Assembly (NCBI GenBank): GCA_910587875.1 | Contig: CAJUOD010000019.1 | Span: 1-32,124, forward strand | Reading direction: 5' to 3' | Source: an uncultured Oscillibacter sp. | GTDB lineage: Bacteria > Bacillota > Clostridia > Oscillospirales > Oscillospiraceae | DNA length: 32,124 bases | Part shown: positions 6,955-15,726 of the stretch, in pieces | Layout of the letters: each line of letters opens with the position of its first letter | Position numbering within the stretch: the first letter of the stretch is position 1 | Made by a program: the position numbers and the translations under genes | Notes under the pieces: model-generated | What the model was told of the DNA's origin: nothing | The model's database searches: none | What the model saw: the letters and a program-made list of their open reading frames with translations, nothing else

Positions 6955-8679
6955 ATGAGCCCTTCATTTTTCCCCGCCGCCTCACTGTACGCCGCTGTGG
7001 AATACAGCCCTGTCGGCACTCTGTTCTTCAATCAGAGCTTTGAAATCACCTACGCAAATCCGGCGGCGGCCGCCCTGCTGGGCGGTCCGGCGGTGGGAAC
7101 GGACATTCGGGACCTGACCGGCCCCCTGGACTTGGAGGCGGACGGGAAGGAGCCCCGGGTCCTGCGCCAGGGAGATCGTTCCTTCTCCTGCCGGATTGCA
7201 CGCATCCCGGACAGCGAGGGGCTGCCGATATTCGTACTGACCCTGCTGGAGTCCGAGGCCCACCTCCGGTCCCAGTCCGAGCTGGAGACCGCCTGGAAGC
7301 TCTCCGACGACTTGAAGGAGATTCTGGAGGGCTCTTTTGACGGCATCCTGGTCACGGACGGGGAGGGCAACGTGCAGTTTATGAACAGCTCCTATGAGCG
7401 GGTGTCCGCCATCCCCCGGCAGGAGCTGGAGGGCCGGAATATGCGCGCCCTCATCAATCCGGTGTGGATGGAGAACTCCGTGGCCTTCGTGGTGGCGGAC
7501 GAGCGCCGGGCGGTTTCCAAGCGGCAGGTCACCCGGGACGGCCGGGATATCATCGTCACGGGTATGCCGGTCTTCGACGGAGACGGGAAAATCAAACGCA
7601 TTGTCATCAACGCCCGGGACATCACGGAAATCTACCACCTGCGGGAGGAGCTCCTCAACGCCAAGAGCCGGGAGCTCCAACACTACCAGAGCGTTCTGAG
7701 CACGGTAAACGTGGACTCCGAGAAAATGGTAGCCATCAGCGAGAGCATCAAAAAGGTCTTTCTCCTCGCCAAGCGGGTCGGCGGCTTTGACACCACCGTA
7801 CTCATCCTGGGGGAATCCGGCGCGGGCAAGGAGGAGGTCGCCCGGCAGATTCACAGAAGCAGCCTCCGCCGCGACCACGCGCTGGTCACCATCAACTGCG
7901 GCGCCATCCCGGAAAATCTCCTGGAAAGCGAGTTGTTCGGCTATGAGAAAGGAGCTTTCACCGGGGCCTCCAACGCCGGAAAGATCGGCTTGCTGGAAGC
8001 CGCCGACGGCGGCACCGTATTTCTGGACGAGGTGGGCGAGCTGCCCCTGTCCTTCCAGGTCAAGCTTCTGCGGGTGCTGGAGACGAAGCAGGTCACCCGC
8101 GTGGGCGGCATCCGGGCCAAGGCCATCGACGTCCGTTTCATTGCCGCCACCAACCGGAACCTGGACAAAATGGTTCAGGACCGGACCTTCCGGGAGGATC
8201 TGTACTACCGGCTGAACGTGGTCTCTATTACCGTTCCGCCCCTGCGCCAGCGGCGGGAGGATATCCTGCCCCTCAGCCTCTATTTTCTGAACATGTTCAA
8301 TCACAGATACAACCAAAACAAGGTCATGACCCCGGAGGTCATCAAGCGCATGGAGGAGTACGACTGGAAAGGCAATGTCCGGGAACTGCGGAATGTGGTG
8401 GAGCATATGGTCATCATGAGCCCCAATACCCACCTCCAGATCAGCGACGTGCCTTGGATCATCCGCCAGTGCGGCGGCGGGGATACAGCGGAGGACCCTG
8501 GGACGCCCGCCCCGGAGTCCGTCACGGATCTGAACCTGGCGGTGCGGCAGCTTGAAATCCGTCTGCTGGAACAGGCCAGGGACGCCTGCGGTTCCACCCG
8601 GGAAATGGCCCGCTATCTTCACATCGACCAGTCCACCGTGGTCCGAAAGCTCCACAAGTACGGCCTCACCGCTACCTGA
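6955..8679 (+). CDS. Sigma54-dependent transcriptional activator, PAS-PAS-AAA+-Fis HTH
   Basis: Enhancer-binding protein of 574 residues. Two PAS-like sensor domains (about 5-100 and 115-235) are followed by a complete AAA+ domain: Walker A GESGAGKE at 286, the sigma54-contact loop GAFTGA at 333, and Walker B GGTVFLDEVGELP. A Fis-type helix-turn-helix lies at 547-570 (STREMARYLHIDQSTVVRKL). With an intact GAFTGA loop it should remodel sigma54-RNA polymerase. The PAS domains suggest a small-molecule signal. It sits immediately downstream of the TRAP/sugar-acid operon, which is the obvious target, though I found no convincing -24/-12 promoter in front of dctP. The start is set by AAAGGAGG at 6941-6948. 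Confidence 0.93.
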   Translation: MSPSFFPAASLYAAVEYSPVGTLFFNQSFEITYANPAAAALLGGPAVGTDIRDLTGPLDLEADGKEPRVLRQGDRSFSCRIARIPDSEGLPIFVLTLLESEAHLRSQSELETAWKLSDDLKEILEGSFDGILVTDGEGNVQFMNSSYERVSAIPRQELEGRNMRALINPVWMENSVAFVVADERRAVSKRQVTRDGRDIIVTGMPVFDGDGKIKRIVINARDITEIYHLREELLNAKSRELQHYQSVLSTVNVDSEKMVAISESIKKVFLLAKRVGGFDTTVLILGESGAGKEEVARQIHRSSLRRDHALVTINCGAIPENLLESELFGYEKGAFTGASNAGKIGLLEAADGGTVFLDEVGELPLSFQVKLLRVLETKQVTRVGGIRAKAIDVRFIAATNRNLDKMVQDRTFREDLYYRLNVVSITVPPLRQRREDILPLSLYFLNMFNHRYNQNKVMTPEVIKRMEEYDWKGNVRELRNVVEHMVIMSPNTHLQISDVPWIIRQCGGGDTAEDPGTPAPESVTDLNLAVRQLEIRLLEQARDACGSTREMARYLHIDQSTVVRKLHKYGLTAT

Positions 8680-8698
8680 TCTCCTCTCGGATATAACA

Positions 8699-8740
8699 AA
8701 AGCAGGGCCTGCCGCCTCTACGGACGGCAGGCCCTGCTTT
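8699..8740. terminator. Bidirectional terminator between the sigma54 activator and hbd
   Basis: A perfect 16-bp stem (8699-8714 with 8725-8740) and a 10-base loop between two converging genes. The plus side continues into a T-rich run ending in TTATTTTTT; on the minus side the stem is followed by TGTTATAT. It serves both transcripts. Confidence 0.9.
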
Positions 8741-8747
8741 GGGTTTG

Positions 8748-9608
8748 TTATTTTTTCTCGTAGCTGTAGAAGCCCTCGCCGCTCTTGCGGCCCAGGCGGC
8801 CGGAGTCCACGAAGCGTTGGAGGACGGGGCTGGGACGGAACCGCTCTCCGTAAGCGTCGAAGAGAATCTGGTCTACGCTGACATTCAGATCATGGCCCGT
8901 CTGGTCCAGCAGTTTGCAGATGCCCACGGGATGGCCCAAGCCATAGAGACAGATCTTGTCGATGTCCTCCGGCGTAGCCACGCCCTCCTCGATCAGGCGC
9001 ATGGCCTCGCCGTAAAAGACGTGAAACAGGCGGTTCAGGGCAAATCCGGTAACGTCCTTCACCCGGACAGGCTCCTTCTCAATGTCCAGCAGAACCTGGG
9101 TGACCGTATCCGCAGTCTCCTGGGAGGTCAGCAGGCCGGGGATCACCTCCACCAGCTTCATCACGCTGGCGGGGGAATTGAAATGGGTGCCCACGAAGTT
9201 GGCGGCCCGTTCTTTGGAGACGGAGGAGGCCAGCTTCGTGATGGAAATGCTGGAGGTGTTGGAGGCCAAAATGGTTTTCGGCTTACAGATTTTATCCAGC
9301 TTCTCAAAAGTGCCGGCTTTGATTTCCAGCTTCTCCAGCACAGCCTCCACCACAAGGTCACAGTCTGCCATAAGGGTCAAATCCACCGTGGGCGTCACCC
9401 GGCTGAGAGTGGCGGCCTTAACCTCCTCCGTAGTGCGGCCCTTGGCAATCTGTTTGTCCAGGATGGCCGCCTGCTTCTGCTTGCCGCCCTCGGCGAACTC
9501 CTGCTTAATGTCCGCCAGAATTACTTCCATGCCCGCCCGGGCAAAGCAGAGGGCAATTTCCGCCCCCATCATCCCGGCGCCGACCACGCCGACTTTCTTC
9601 ATCGTCAT
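8748..9608 (-). CDS. hbd: 3-hydroxybutyryl-CoA dehydrogenase
   Basis: Reduces acetoacetyl-CoA to 3-hydroxybutyryl-CoA in the butyrate pathway (or the reverse). It is 286 residues, family length. The N-terminal Rossmann site is VGVVGAGMMGAEIAL (GxGxxG at residues 10-15). The catalytic region is SNTSSISITKL followed by GTHFNSPASVMKLVEVI with the active-site His. The C-terminal domain has the family block GLGHPVGICKLLDQTG. I chose the ATG at 9608 because GAAAGGGG lies about 10 bases before it; the ATG at 9617 sits directly against that site. It is last in a crt-thl-hbd operon, 24 bases after the thiolase gene. Confidence 0.93.
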   Translation of the reverse strand: MTMKKVGVVGAGMMGAEIALCFARAGMEVILADIKQEFAEGGKQKQAAILDKQIAKGRTTEEVKAATLSRVTPTVDLTLMADCDLVVEAVLEKLEIKAGTFEKLDKICKPKTILASNTSSISITKLASSVSKERAANFVGTHFNSPASVMKLVEVIPGLLTSQETADTVTQVLLDIEKEPVRVKDVTGFALNRLFHVFYGEAMRLIEEGVATPEDIDKICLYGLGHPVGICKLLDQTGHDLNVSVDQILFDAYGERFRPSPVLQRFVDSGRLGRKSGEGFYSYEKK

Positions 9609-9632
9609 ATCTCGCATACCCCTTTCAAAAAA

Positions 9633-10841
9633 TCACTGGCAGTTTTCCACGATAACAGCCATGCCCTGGCCGCCGCCGATGCAGAGGCTCTCCAGGCCAT
9701 ACCGGGCGTTCCGCCGCTTCATCTCGTAAATTAAGGTGGTCAGCAGGCGGGTGCCGCTGTTGGCCAGCGCGTGCCCGTGGGCAATGGCCCCTCCATTGAC
9801 GTTTACCCGCTTATAGAGCTCCGTGCCCATGTCCATGCCCAGCTCCTTCAGGCAGCCCAGGGACTGGGCGGCAAAGGCCTCGTTCAGCTCGATGAGGTCC
9901 ATGTCCTCCAGCTGAAGCCCGGCCTTTTTCAGCACCTTCCGGATGGCGGGCACCGGGCCCAGGCCCATGTACCGGGGGTCCACGCCCGCGCTGGAGGTAG
10001 CGAGGATGCGCACCAGGGGCTTCAGCCCCAGCTCCAGAGCTTTGTCCTCGCTCATGACGACCACGGCGGAGGAGCCGTCGTTCATGCCGGAGGAGTTTCC
10101 GGCGGTGACAATGCCGTCGGGCTTGAAGGCGGGCTTCAGCTTGGCCAGGGACTCCATGGTGGTGTCCGGCTTCGGGTGCTCGTCGGTGTCGAAAATAAAG
10201 CTGGACTTCCGCTCCTTCACCTCGAAGGGGAAGATCTCATCCTTGAACTTTCCGGCGTCCTGAGCGGCCTTGGTCTTGCGCTGGCTGTCCACGGCGAAGG
10301 CGTCCAGCTCCTCCCGGGTAATATGATAGTAAGCGGCTACGTTTTCCGCCGTGATGCCCATGTTGGTACCCGGATACTTGGCCTGGGGCTGCACGATGGT
10401 CACGCCGTGGGAAAAGGTGTCATACAGGGGCTTGTCCCCCAGCCGCAGGGGCTGGTAACGGGCGGTGGGCGGCAGATAGTAGGTCATGCGGGACATGACC
10501 TCCACTCCGCCGGCCACAATGATATCCGCCTCGTCGGCGTTGATCTCGTAGCAGGCGCTCTGCACCGCCTGGAGGGAGGAGGCGCACTGGCGATCCACGG
10601 TGAAGGCGGGCGTCTCCTCGGGCACCCCGGCCATCAGGGCGGCGCATCGGGCCACATTGGGGGTGTAGCCGTACACATCGCCCATAATGACCTGATCGAT
10701 CTGCTCCAGGGTGATGCCGCTCCGCCGGGCGGCGGCCTGGATGGCGGCGGCCCCCAGGTCCTGGGCCTCCACAGTCTTCAAGCTCCCCAGATACGCGCCT
10801 ACGGCGGATCGGGCAGCGCCGGTAATGACAATGTTTTTCAT
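9633..10841 (-). CDS. thlA: Acetyl-CoA acetyltransferase (thiolase)
   Basis: Condenses two acetyl-CoA to acetoacetyl-CoA, or cleaves it; 402 residues. The nucleophile is Cys86 in VDRQCASSLQAVQSA. The C-terminal catalytic Cys lies in SLCIGGGQGMAVI. The His motif reads NVNGGAIAHGHALANSGTR, where typical biosynthetic thiolases have GAIALGHPxGxSG, so the Pro and a Gly after the active-site His are replaced. All catalytic residues remain. The start follows AAGGAG. It is the middle gene of the crt-thl-hbd operon, and the set has no bcd/etf in this window. Confidence 0.93.
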   Translation of the reverse strand: MKNIVITGAARSAVGAYLGSLKTVEAQDLGAAAIQAAARRSGITLEQIDQVIMGDVYGYTPNVARCAALMAGVPEETPAFTVDRQCASSLQAVQSACYEINADEADIIVAGGVEVMSRMTYYLPPTARYQPLRLGDKPLYDTFSHGVTIVQPQAKYPGTNMGITAENVAAYYHITREELDAFAVDSQRKTKAAQDAGKFKDEIFPFEVKERKSSFIFDTDEHPKPDTTMESLAKLKPAFKPDGIVTAGNSSGMNDGSSAVVVMSEDKALELGLKPLVRILATSSAGVDPRYMGLGPVPAIRKVLKKAGLQLEDMDLIELNEAFAAQSLGCLKELGMDMGTELYKRVNVNGGAIAHGHALANSGTRLLTTLIYEMKRRNARYGLESLCIGGGQGMAVIVENCQ

Positions 10842-10891
10842 GTGACTGCTCCTTACTTATGTCAGATTGAAATCTCCCGGGAGAGGGTGCT

Positions 10892-11662
10892 TTACTCGCC
10901 GGTGAACACGGGCCTGCGTTTTTCAATGAAGGCGGCCATGCCCTCCTTCTGGTCGTGGTGGTTAAACAGCTCCGCCCAAAGCGCCCCCTCGTGGGCGCAG
11001 GCGTCTTGAACCTCCGGGTGGCCCACGCCGTACTCTATCGCGGCCTTGGCCGCCGCCAGGGACAGACTGCTGCGGGTACACAGCTTGTCCGCCCACTTTC
11101 GCGCGGTGGGCAGCAGCTCCTCCCGCTCCACGGCCAGGTTGGCCAGGCCGATGCGCTCGGCCTCCACGCCGTCGATCACCCGGCTGAGGTAGATCAGTTC
11201 CTTGGCCTTGGCCTCCCCCACCAGACGGGGCAGCAGGACGGTGCCTCCGGCGCCGGGAATGATGCCCAGGTTCAGCTCTGTCAGGCCCATCTTGGCGGTC
11301 TTTGCCGCGATGCGGAAATCGCACCGCAGCGCCAGCTCCAGACCGCCGCCAAAGGCGTACCCGTCCACCACGGCGATGGTGGGAATGGGCAGGGCCTGAA
11401 TCTTGTTGTAGGTAGGCGTGAAAAGGAAGGCCCGGGCCTCCTCCTCGCCGCAGGGCGCCATGGCCTTGATGTCCGCTCCGGCGGCGAAGTTCTCCTCACT
11501 GTAGAACAACAGGACTCGGATGCTTTTGTCCGCTCGAATCTCCTCCACCAGACGATCCATCTCGTCCACAATAGACCGGGAGAGGGCATTCAGCGCTTCG
11601 GGCCGCAGGACTTTGATGGTGGCAGCCTGACCGTCCCGCTCCAGAATGATTTGTTGATTCAT
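10892..11662 (-). CDS. crt: Enoyl-CoA hydratase/crotonase
   Basis: Crotonase-fold hydratase of 256 residues, interconverting 3-hydroxybutyryl-CoA and crotonyl-CoA. The oxyanion-hole blocks are NFAAGADIKAM and GYAFGGGLELAL. Both catalytic glutamates of the enoyl-CoA hydratase family are present: Glu109 in GGGLE and Glu129 in LTELNLGIIPGAGGT. That favours hydratase over isomerase or dehalogenase relatives. It is the promoter-proximal gene of the operon, with GAAGGAG before the ATG, and is divergent from the BTAD regulator gene across 146 bases. Confidence 0.93.
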   Translation of the reverse strand: MNQQIILERDGQAATIKVLRPEALNALSRSIVDEMDRLVEEIRADKSIRVLLFYSEENFAAGADIKAMAPCGEEEARAFLFTPTYNKIQALPIPTIAVVDGYAFGGGLELALRCDFRIAAKTAKMGLTELNLGIIPGAGGTVLLPRLVGEAKAKELIYLSRVIDGVEAERIGLANLAVEREELLPTARKWADKLCTRSSLSLAAAKAAIEYGVGHPEVQDACAHEGALWAELFNHHDQKEGMAAFIEKRRPVFTGE

Positions 11663-11718
11663 AGCGCGCTCCTTCCGTGTTTGATCGTTGATCTTATCCT
11701 ACCTGCTCCGTCTTTAGG

Positions 11719-11748
11719 AAAGATTTTTTTAATCTTTAAAAAATCTTT
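11719..11748. repeat. AT-rich repeated heptamer (AATCTTT/AAAGATT) in the crt-regulator divergent region
   Basis: AAAGATT at 11719-11725 faces AATCTTT at 11731-11737, and a second AATCTTT occurs at 11742-11748, exactly 11 bases (one helical turn) further on. The outer pair also forms an 11-bp inverted repeat (11719-11729 and 11738-11748). The block lies just upstream of the regulator promoter and between the two divergent genes. It could be an operator or an UP-like AT tract. Confidence 0.5.
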
Positions 11749-11769
11749 ATTTTCTTCGTTCCTACTTTG

Positions 11770-11778
11770 TGATATACT
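11770..11778 (+). promoter_or_regulatory. Extended -10 promoter for the BTAD regulator gene
   Basis: TGATATACT at 11770-11778 fits an extended -10 element (TGnTATAAT). No good -35 box lies 16-18 bases upstream, as is usual for extended -10 promoters. It sits about 30 bases before the ATG at 11809 and next to the repeated heptamers. Confidence 0.5.
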
Positions 11779-11808
11779 AAAATCAGGAAAACCAGGGAGG
11801 CGATATCA

Positions 11809-14800
11809 ATGGAACTGAAGCCGTTGGAGAGCCGCCGGGGCGTGGAGCAAAGCTTGATCCACCGATGGCTGGCTCACGCGGAACGTCTGACGCTGCTGGC
11901 TGTAGAGGTTCCGCTGCTGTCGGACCTGCCCCGGATCGCGGCGGCATTCCTGCGGGAGCGGGGAAGCTGCCTGTCTTTCCGGGTAAAATCCGCAGACACG
12001 GCGGACCGGGAGCGCCTGACCCGTCTGCTAAAACGGACTTGGCACGGCGGCGGCCCGGATGCTTCCGAGGCTTTCGACGCCTCAAATCCGGCGGAGTGCG
12101 CCTCGGAGTCTGACCGCTTCCTCCTCATCTCCCAGGCGGAGCTCCTGAACCGAGAAGACCCCCTGGGCCTTTTTCTGGAGGATCTGCTGCTTTCCTGTGA
12201 AGAACGGTTCCACGTTGTCCTGACGGCGGAGAGTCCGATTCCTTTTCTGGAACAGCTGGAGGAACTGCCCCGCTTGTCGGCGGCGGTGGGACCCAGCGCC
12301 CTGACGCTGGAACGGAAAGAGGCGGAGGAGCTCCTGGAAAGCGCCTATCCCAGCCTTACCGCCGGTGACCGTCAGATGGCTTTTCGCCTCAGCGGAGGCT
12401 GGATCTCCGGTTTGGACGCAGTGGCGGCCCATCTGGCGGAGAACAGCGGAAGCACGGTCCACTGGACAATTGACGAACAGTCCTGCTTTCCCCCGGAGCT
12501 GGAAGACCTCCTGGCACGGTGGACTGCCTCCTGGCCCCCGGAACAGCTGGAGTGCCTGGAAAAGCTCTGCGTCTGCACAGCCTTTTCCAGCGGACTGGCG
12601 GAACGGCTGATGGGGAAGAGTTGTGCCCCCCTGCGCCGCCTGGCCGCCGAGGGGTTCCCGGTTCGGGGCCCCCAGCGGCTGGACGCCGCCTACACCCTGA
12701 ACCCGATGGTTCAGACCTGGCTTTATCATCGAACTCGGGAAGTTCGGGGGCAGGACTTCCTGCTGGAACAGCACCGGCTGGCCGCCGCCGCGGGTCTGGA
12801 GCAGCAGGACTGGATGGAGGTCTTCCGCCATCAGCTCCGCCGGGGCCATATTGAAGAGGCTTCCCGAATGCTGCGTTACCTCAGCTTCTCTGAGCTGGAC
12901 GCGGCACTGCTGGAGGAATACCGGGACCAGCTCCGCCGCCAGCCCCCTGAAAGCATGAATCAGCTCCCATGGGTCCAGCTGGGCTATGCCATTGCCATGA
13001 AATACCGCCACCCCGCGATTGCTTTCCGTTCCTTGCGCCGGGCGCTGGACCTGTTTCAGGCCGCTGGAGAGCGGGCAGGCGTGGTGCTGGTGTGCTGCCA
13101 GCAGATCAGCATGGGCTTCTTTGCCTCGGAGCAGCGGGACCTGCTCCAGAACGCCCTGCGCGTCCTGGCGGAGGAACACTTCGACGCAGACGAACTGGAC
13201 CCCCTGCTGGAGGGCTACCGGAGGGTCTTCACCGCCTATGCCGTGCTCCAGCAGGAACAGGGCTGCGCCCGGGCGGTAGATCTGCTGGAACAGGCCAGGG
13301 AGATCGCCAGCGTTCTGGACGACGCAAACCTGCGGCTGTGGACCTGCTTTGTGCTGGTACTGACCTACCGGCAGGACACCCGGTATGCCGGCGGCCTGAC
13401 TGCGGTGCTGGACGAGGCTATGGTGCTGGTACAGCGGCCCGAGGTACAAAAACCCCTGAAAATGTGCTTTTATCAAACGGTGGCGTTCCTTTATTTTGTG
13501 GAAGGCGGCCGCTACGGCGAAGCCTGCGCATGCTGTGAACAGGCGGCCCGCATTGCCGACGCCATCGGCGCCGTCAGCTACAGCGTCTATATCAACATGA
13601 ACCATGCCTACGCCCTGGACTGCCTGGGCCGGTTCTCCCAGGCGGAACAGGTCATTCTGGAGACCGCCCGGCGCTGCGGCAGTGTCCTCAGCGTCCGAAA
13701 TGAACACCTGTGGGCGTATTATCTGATAGGGCAGAGCTACCACTACTTCATGAAGGGGGACTGGGGACTGGCCCTGGAGACGGCGGAGAAGGCCGCCACC
13801 TATGCCACCCGGTCCGGCAGCGCGTCCTATATGGCCCGGAGTCAGCTGGTTCTGGGCAATATTCTGGCAGACCACGGTGATCTGGACCAGGCGGAGGAGG
13901 CGGCCCGCCGCTGTCTGGAGATCTGTCGGGAGCGGGAAAAATATCGGTTCTACATCCTCTCCGCCCAATTCCTCCAAGCCCTCATCCTCTCCCGCCGGAA
14001 CAAGCGCGAGGAGTTCGGAGCCGCCATGGCCCGTCTGGCCGCCGGAAGCCGGGCGGCGGGCATCTACCATTACAATTTCACCAAGCCCTCCTCCATCTGC
14101 CGGGTCGTCCGGGAGTACCACTCCCAGGAGCGGGACAAGCGGTTCTTTGCCCAGATAGAAGCCTATAACGATTTGGAGCTTCGCCCGGCGGAGACCCCCA
14201 TCCTGGCGGAGGCAAAACCGGACACCCCCCTGGAGATCCGCCTGCTGGGCCCTCTTCAGGTTCTCTCCGGCGGACGGGAGCTGTCCCCCTGCTCCTCCGC
14301 CCGGGCGGGACTGCTCCTGCGCCTGCTGGCGCTGGACGGCGGCGCGGTCAGTGTTCACAAGCTCCTGGAGGCCGTCTGGCCGGAGTGGGAGGAGAAAGCC
14401 GCCACAAACAGCTTTTACTTCACGCTCCACCAGCTGCGGACATACCTGACCCGGAAGGACGCCGTCATCTACCGCCGGGGACAGTGCTCCCTGAACCCGG
14501 ACCTGGTGACGGTGGATACCGCCCTTTTCCACAAGCTGACGAAAAACGCGCGGGCGTATTTGAAGGCCGGGGATCTCTACGCCGCCCGGCGGTATTATGA
14601 CCAAGCCCTGCTACTGTGCCGGGGGCCGGTGCTGGACGGGGACGATCTGATGGGAAACGCCCAGCTTCAACAGGAGGATATGGAGCGGATGGTCCACGCC
14701 GTCATGCGGGAATACGGCGCGGTCTGCCTGCGCCAACAGCGGCCGGACAAGGCCAAACAGGTGCTGGCCCGAGCTATGTCCAGTCCCTTTGCCGACGAGG

Positions 14801-14985
14801 GCACCGTCCGGCTGTTCATCCGGGCCCAGTATCTCATTGGCGACAAGCGGGGGGCCCTGTCCACTTACGAGCGGCTATGCCGCCAGCTCCAGGAGGATCT
14901 GGGGGTAGAGCCCCATCGGCGGACGCATGAGCTGGCGGATCGCATCCGCCTCAATCAAGAACTAACGGATTTGTCCGAGGAGTGA
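11809..14985 (+). CDS. MalT/SARP-like large regulator: degenerate STAND NTPase, TPR array, winged helix, BTAD
   Basis: A 1058-residue regulator. Residues 1-330 resemble the NTPase region of MalT/LuxR-type STAND proteins, keeping the LSGGWISGLDAVAAHL helix near 195. The P-loop and Walker B positions read LLAVEVPLLSDLPRI and FLLISQAELLN, without GxxGxGKT or an aspartate pair, so ATP binding is doubtful. Residues about 330-780 are helical TPR-like repeats. A winged helix starts near 808 (LEIRLLGPLQVLSGGREL, then LLEAVWPEWEEKAATNSFYF) and is followed by a bacterial transcriptional activation domain at about 902-1050 (VDTALFHKL to DLGVEPHRRTHEL). It is divergent from crt-thl-hbd and probably controls it. 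GGGAGG precedes the ATG. Confidence 0.88.
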   Translation: MELKPLESRRGVEQSLIHRWLAHAERLTLLAVEVPLLSDLPRIAAAFLRERGSCLSFRVKSADTADRERLTRLLKRTWHGGGPDASEAFDASNPAECASESDRFLLISQAELLNREDPLGLFLEDLLLSCEERFHVVLTAESPIPFLEQLEELPRLSAAVGPSALTLERKEAEELLESAYPSLTAGDRQMAFRLSGGWISGLDAVAAHLAENSGSTVHWTIDEQSCFPPELEDLLARWTASWPPEQLECLEKLCVCTAFSSGLAERLMGKSCAPLRRLAAEGFPVRGPQRLDAAYTLNPMVQTWLYHRTREVRGQDFLLEQHRLAAAAGLEQQDWMEVFRHQLRRGHIEEASRMLRYLSFSELDAALLEEYRDQLRRQPPESMNQLPWVQLGYAIAMKYRHPAIAFRSLRRALDLFQAAGERAGVVLVCCQQISMGFFASEQRDLLQNALRVLAEEHFDADELDPLLEGYRRVFTAYAVLQQEQGCARAVDLLEQAREIASVLDDANLRLWTCFVLVLTYRQDTRYAGGLTAVLDEAMVLVQRPEVQKPLKMCFYQTVAFLYFVEGGRYGEACACCEQAARIADAIGAVSYSVYINMNHAYALDCLGRFSQAEQVILETARRCGSVLSVRNEHLWAYYLIGQSYHYFMKGDWGLALETAEKAATYATRSGSASYMARSQLVLGNILADHGDLDQAEEAARRCLEICREREKYRFYILSAQFLQALILSRRNKREEFGAAMARLAAGSRAAGIYHYNFTKPSSICRVVREYHSQERDKRFFAQIEAYNDLELRPAETPILAEAKPDTPLEIRLLGPLQVLSGGRELSPCSSARAGLLLRLLALDGGAVSVHKLLEAVWPEWEEKAATNSFYFTLHQLRTYLTRKDAVIYRRGQCSLNPDLVTVDTALFHKLTKNARAYLKAGDLYAARRYYDQALLLCRGPVLDGDDLMGNAQLQQEDMERMVHAVMREYGAVCLRQQRPDKAKQVLARAMSSPFADEGTVRLFIRAQYLIGDKRGALSTYERLCRQLQEDLGVEPHRRTHELADRIRLNQELTDLSEE

Positions 14986-14988
14986 ACA

Positions 14989-15020
14989 AAACGCCCCGCC
15001 CCCAGAGGGGCAGGGCGTTT
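14989..15020. terminator. Terminator between the BTAD regulator and the convergent orphan gene
   Basis: A 14-position stem with one mismatch (14989-15002 with 15007-15020) and a CAGA loop, bounded by A-rich and T-rich flanks. It starts right after the regulator stop and lies downstream of the minus-strand gene ending at 15047, so it can serve both. Confidence 0.8.
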
Positions 15021-15046
15021 GTTTGCATTATCCAAATTGGGAATGC

Positions 15047-15427
15047 TCAGGCCTTTTGAGCCCGGGAAAGCTGAACGGAAGGCGCGGCATTCGACAGGAT
15101 ATCCACCACGTAGTTTGGGGCCGCGATGAGATAATGTATGTCCCCTTCCCGGCCGCACTGATCCTCAAAGGGACAGCCGCGGAGCTTGAAGAAGGTATTG
15201 CCCCGCATGTAGACCTCGTAATCCTCCGCCAGGCCGGCCAGGCGCTCCGCTGCCCGGGCGGCTTCCGTCACGCGGCAGGCGCCGACGCCCCTGGGGAAAC
15301 GGATGACGAATTGAAACACCTCGTTGGATACCACGGCCTCCAGCACATCTCCAGCAGCCGAGAGCGAAGCCAGAGAAAATCTGCCGAACATCTCCTTTTC
15401 TGGAAGCCAGCAATCTAAAGTAATCAT
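15047..15427 (-). CDS. Hypothetical protein, 126 residues
   Basis: I do not recognise this protein. The start at 15427 is supported by GGAGG seven bases upstream; a TTG 15 bases earlier lies on that site and is unlikely. It begins MITLDCWLPEKEMFGRFSL and looks soluble, mixed alpha/beta, without signal peptide or membrane segment. The middle has a CPFEDQC pair of cysteines that could bind a metal, and there are further Cys near residues 6 and 51. A possible -10 box on the minus strand (TATAAT, 15503-15508) lies about 75 bases upstream. It is convergent with the BTAD regulator, and csoR-like is upstream on the same strand, but 299 bases away, so they may be separate units. Confidence 0.7.
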   Translation of the reverse strand: MITLDCWLPEKEMFGRFSLASLSAAGDVLEAVVSNEVFQFVIRFPRGVGACRVTEAARAAERLAGLAEDYEVYMRGNTFFKLRGCPFEDQCGREGDIHYLIAAPNYVVDILSNAAPSVQLSRAQKA

Positions 15428-15726
15428 CGATAAATCCTCCAATTCTCTTTGTGATTTCCAGGCCAGGGGCGCCTTCGTATGGGCAAGTTATTTTATAATT
15501 TTATTATACGTCTCCCCCTTTGCGTTTTCTTTGTATTTTCTTTGCAAATCCAATAAGTTTTTGAGAAACGCCTGTGGCTGTTTTTGCCGCACGGTCCCTG
15601 GAACATGCCGCCGCGTTGGGAGCGGCAGCGAACGGGTATAGGAGTCTTGCGTTTTCAGAGATGCGTTCGCCAGGTTGGTTCAGGCCAGACCTATCATATG
15701 GATTGAATCTTGTTTTCAGGCCGGCC

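Noticed and set aside
12082..14604. An 840-codon open frame on the minus strand
   Set aside because: It lies entirely antisense to the BTAD regulator, has low-complexity GC-driven composition and no ribosome site; it is a codon-bias shadow.
15443..15726. Search for a gene or RNA in this 284-base gap
   Set aside because: Apart from a possible minus-strand -10 box at 15503-15508 I see nothing; the open frames there have no start site or recognisable product.
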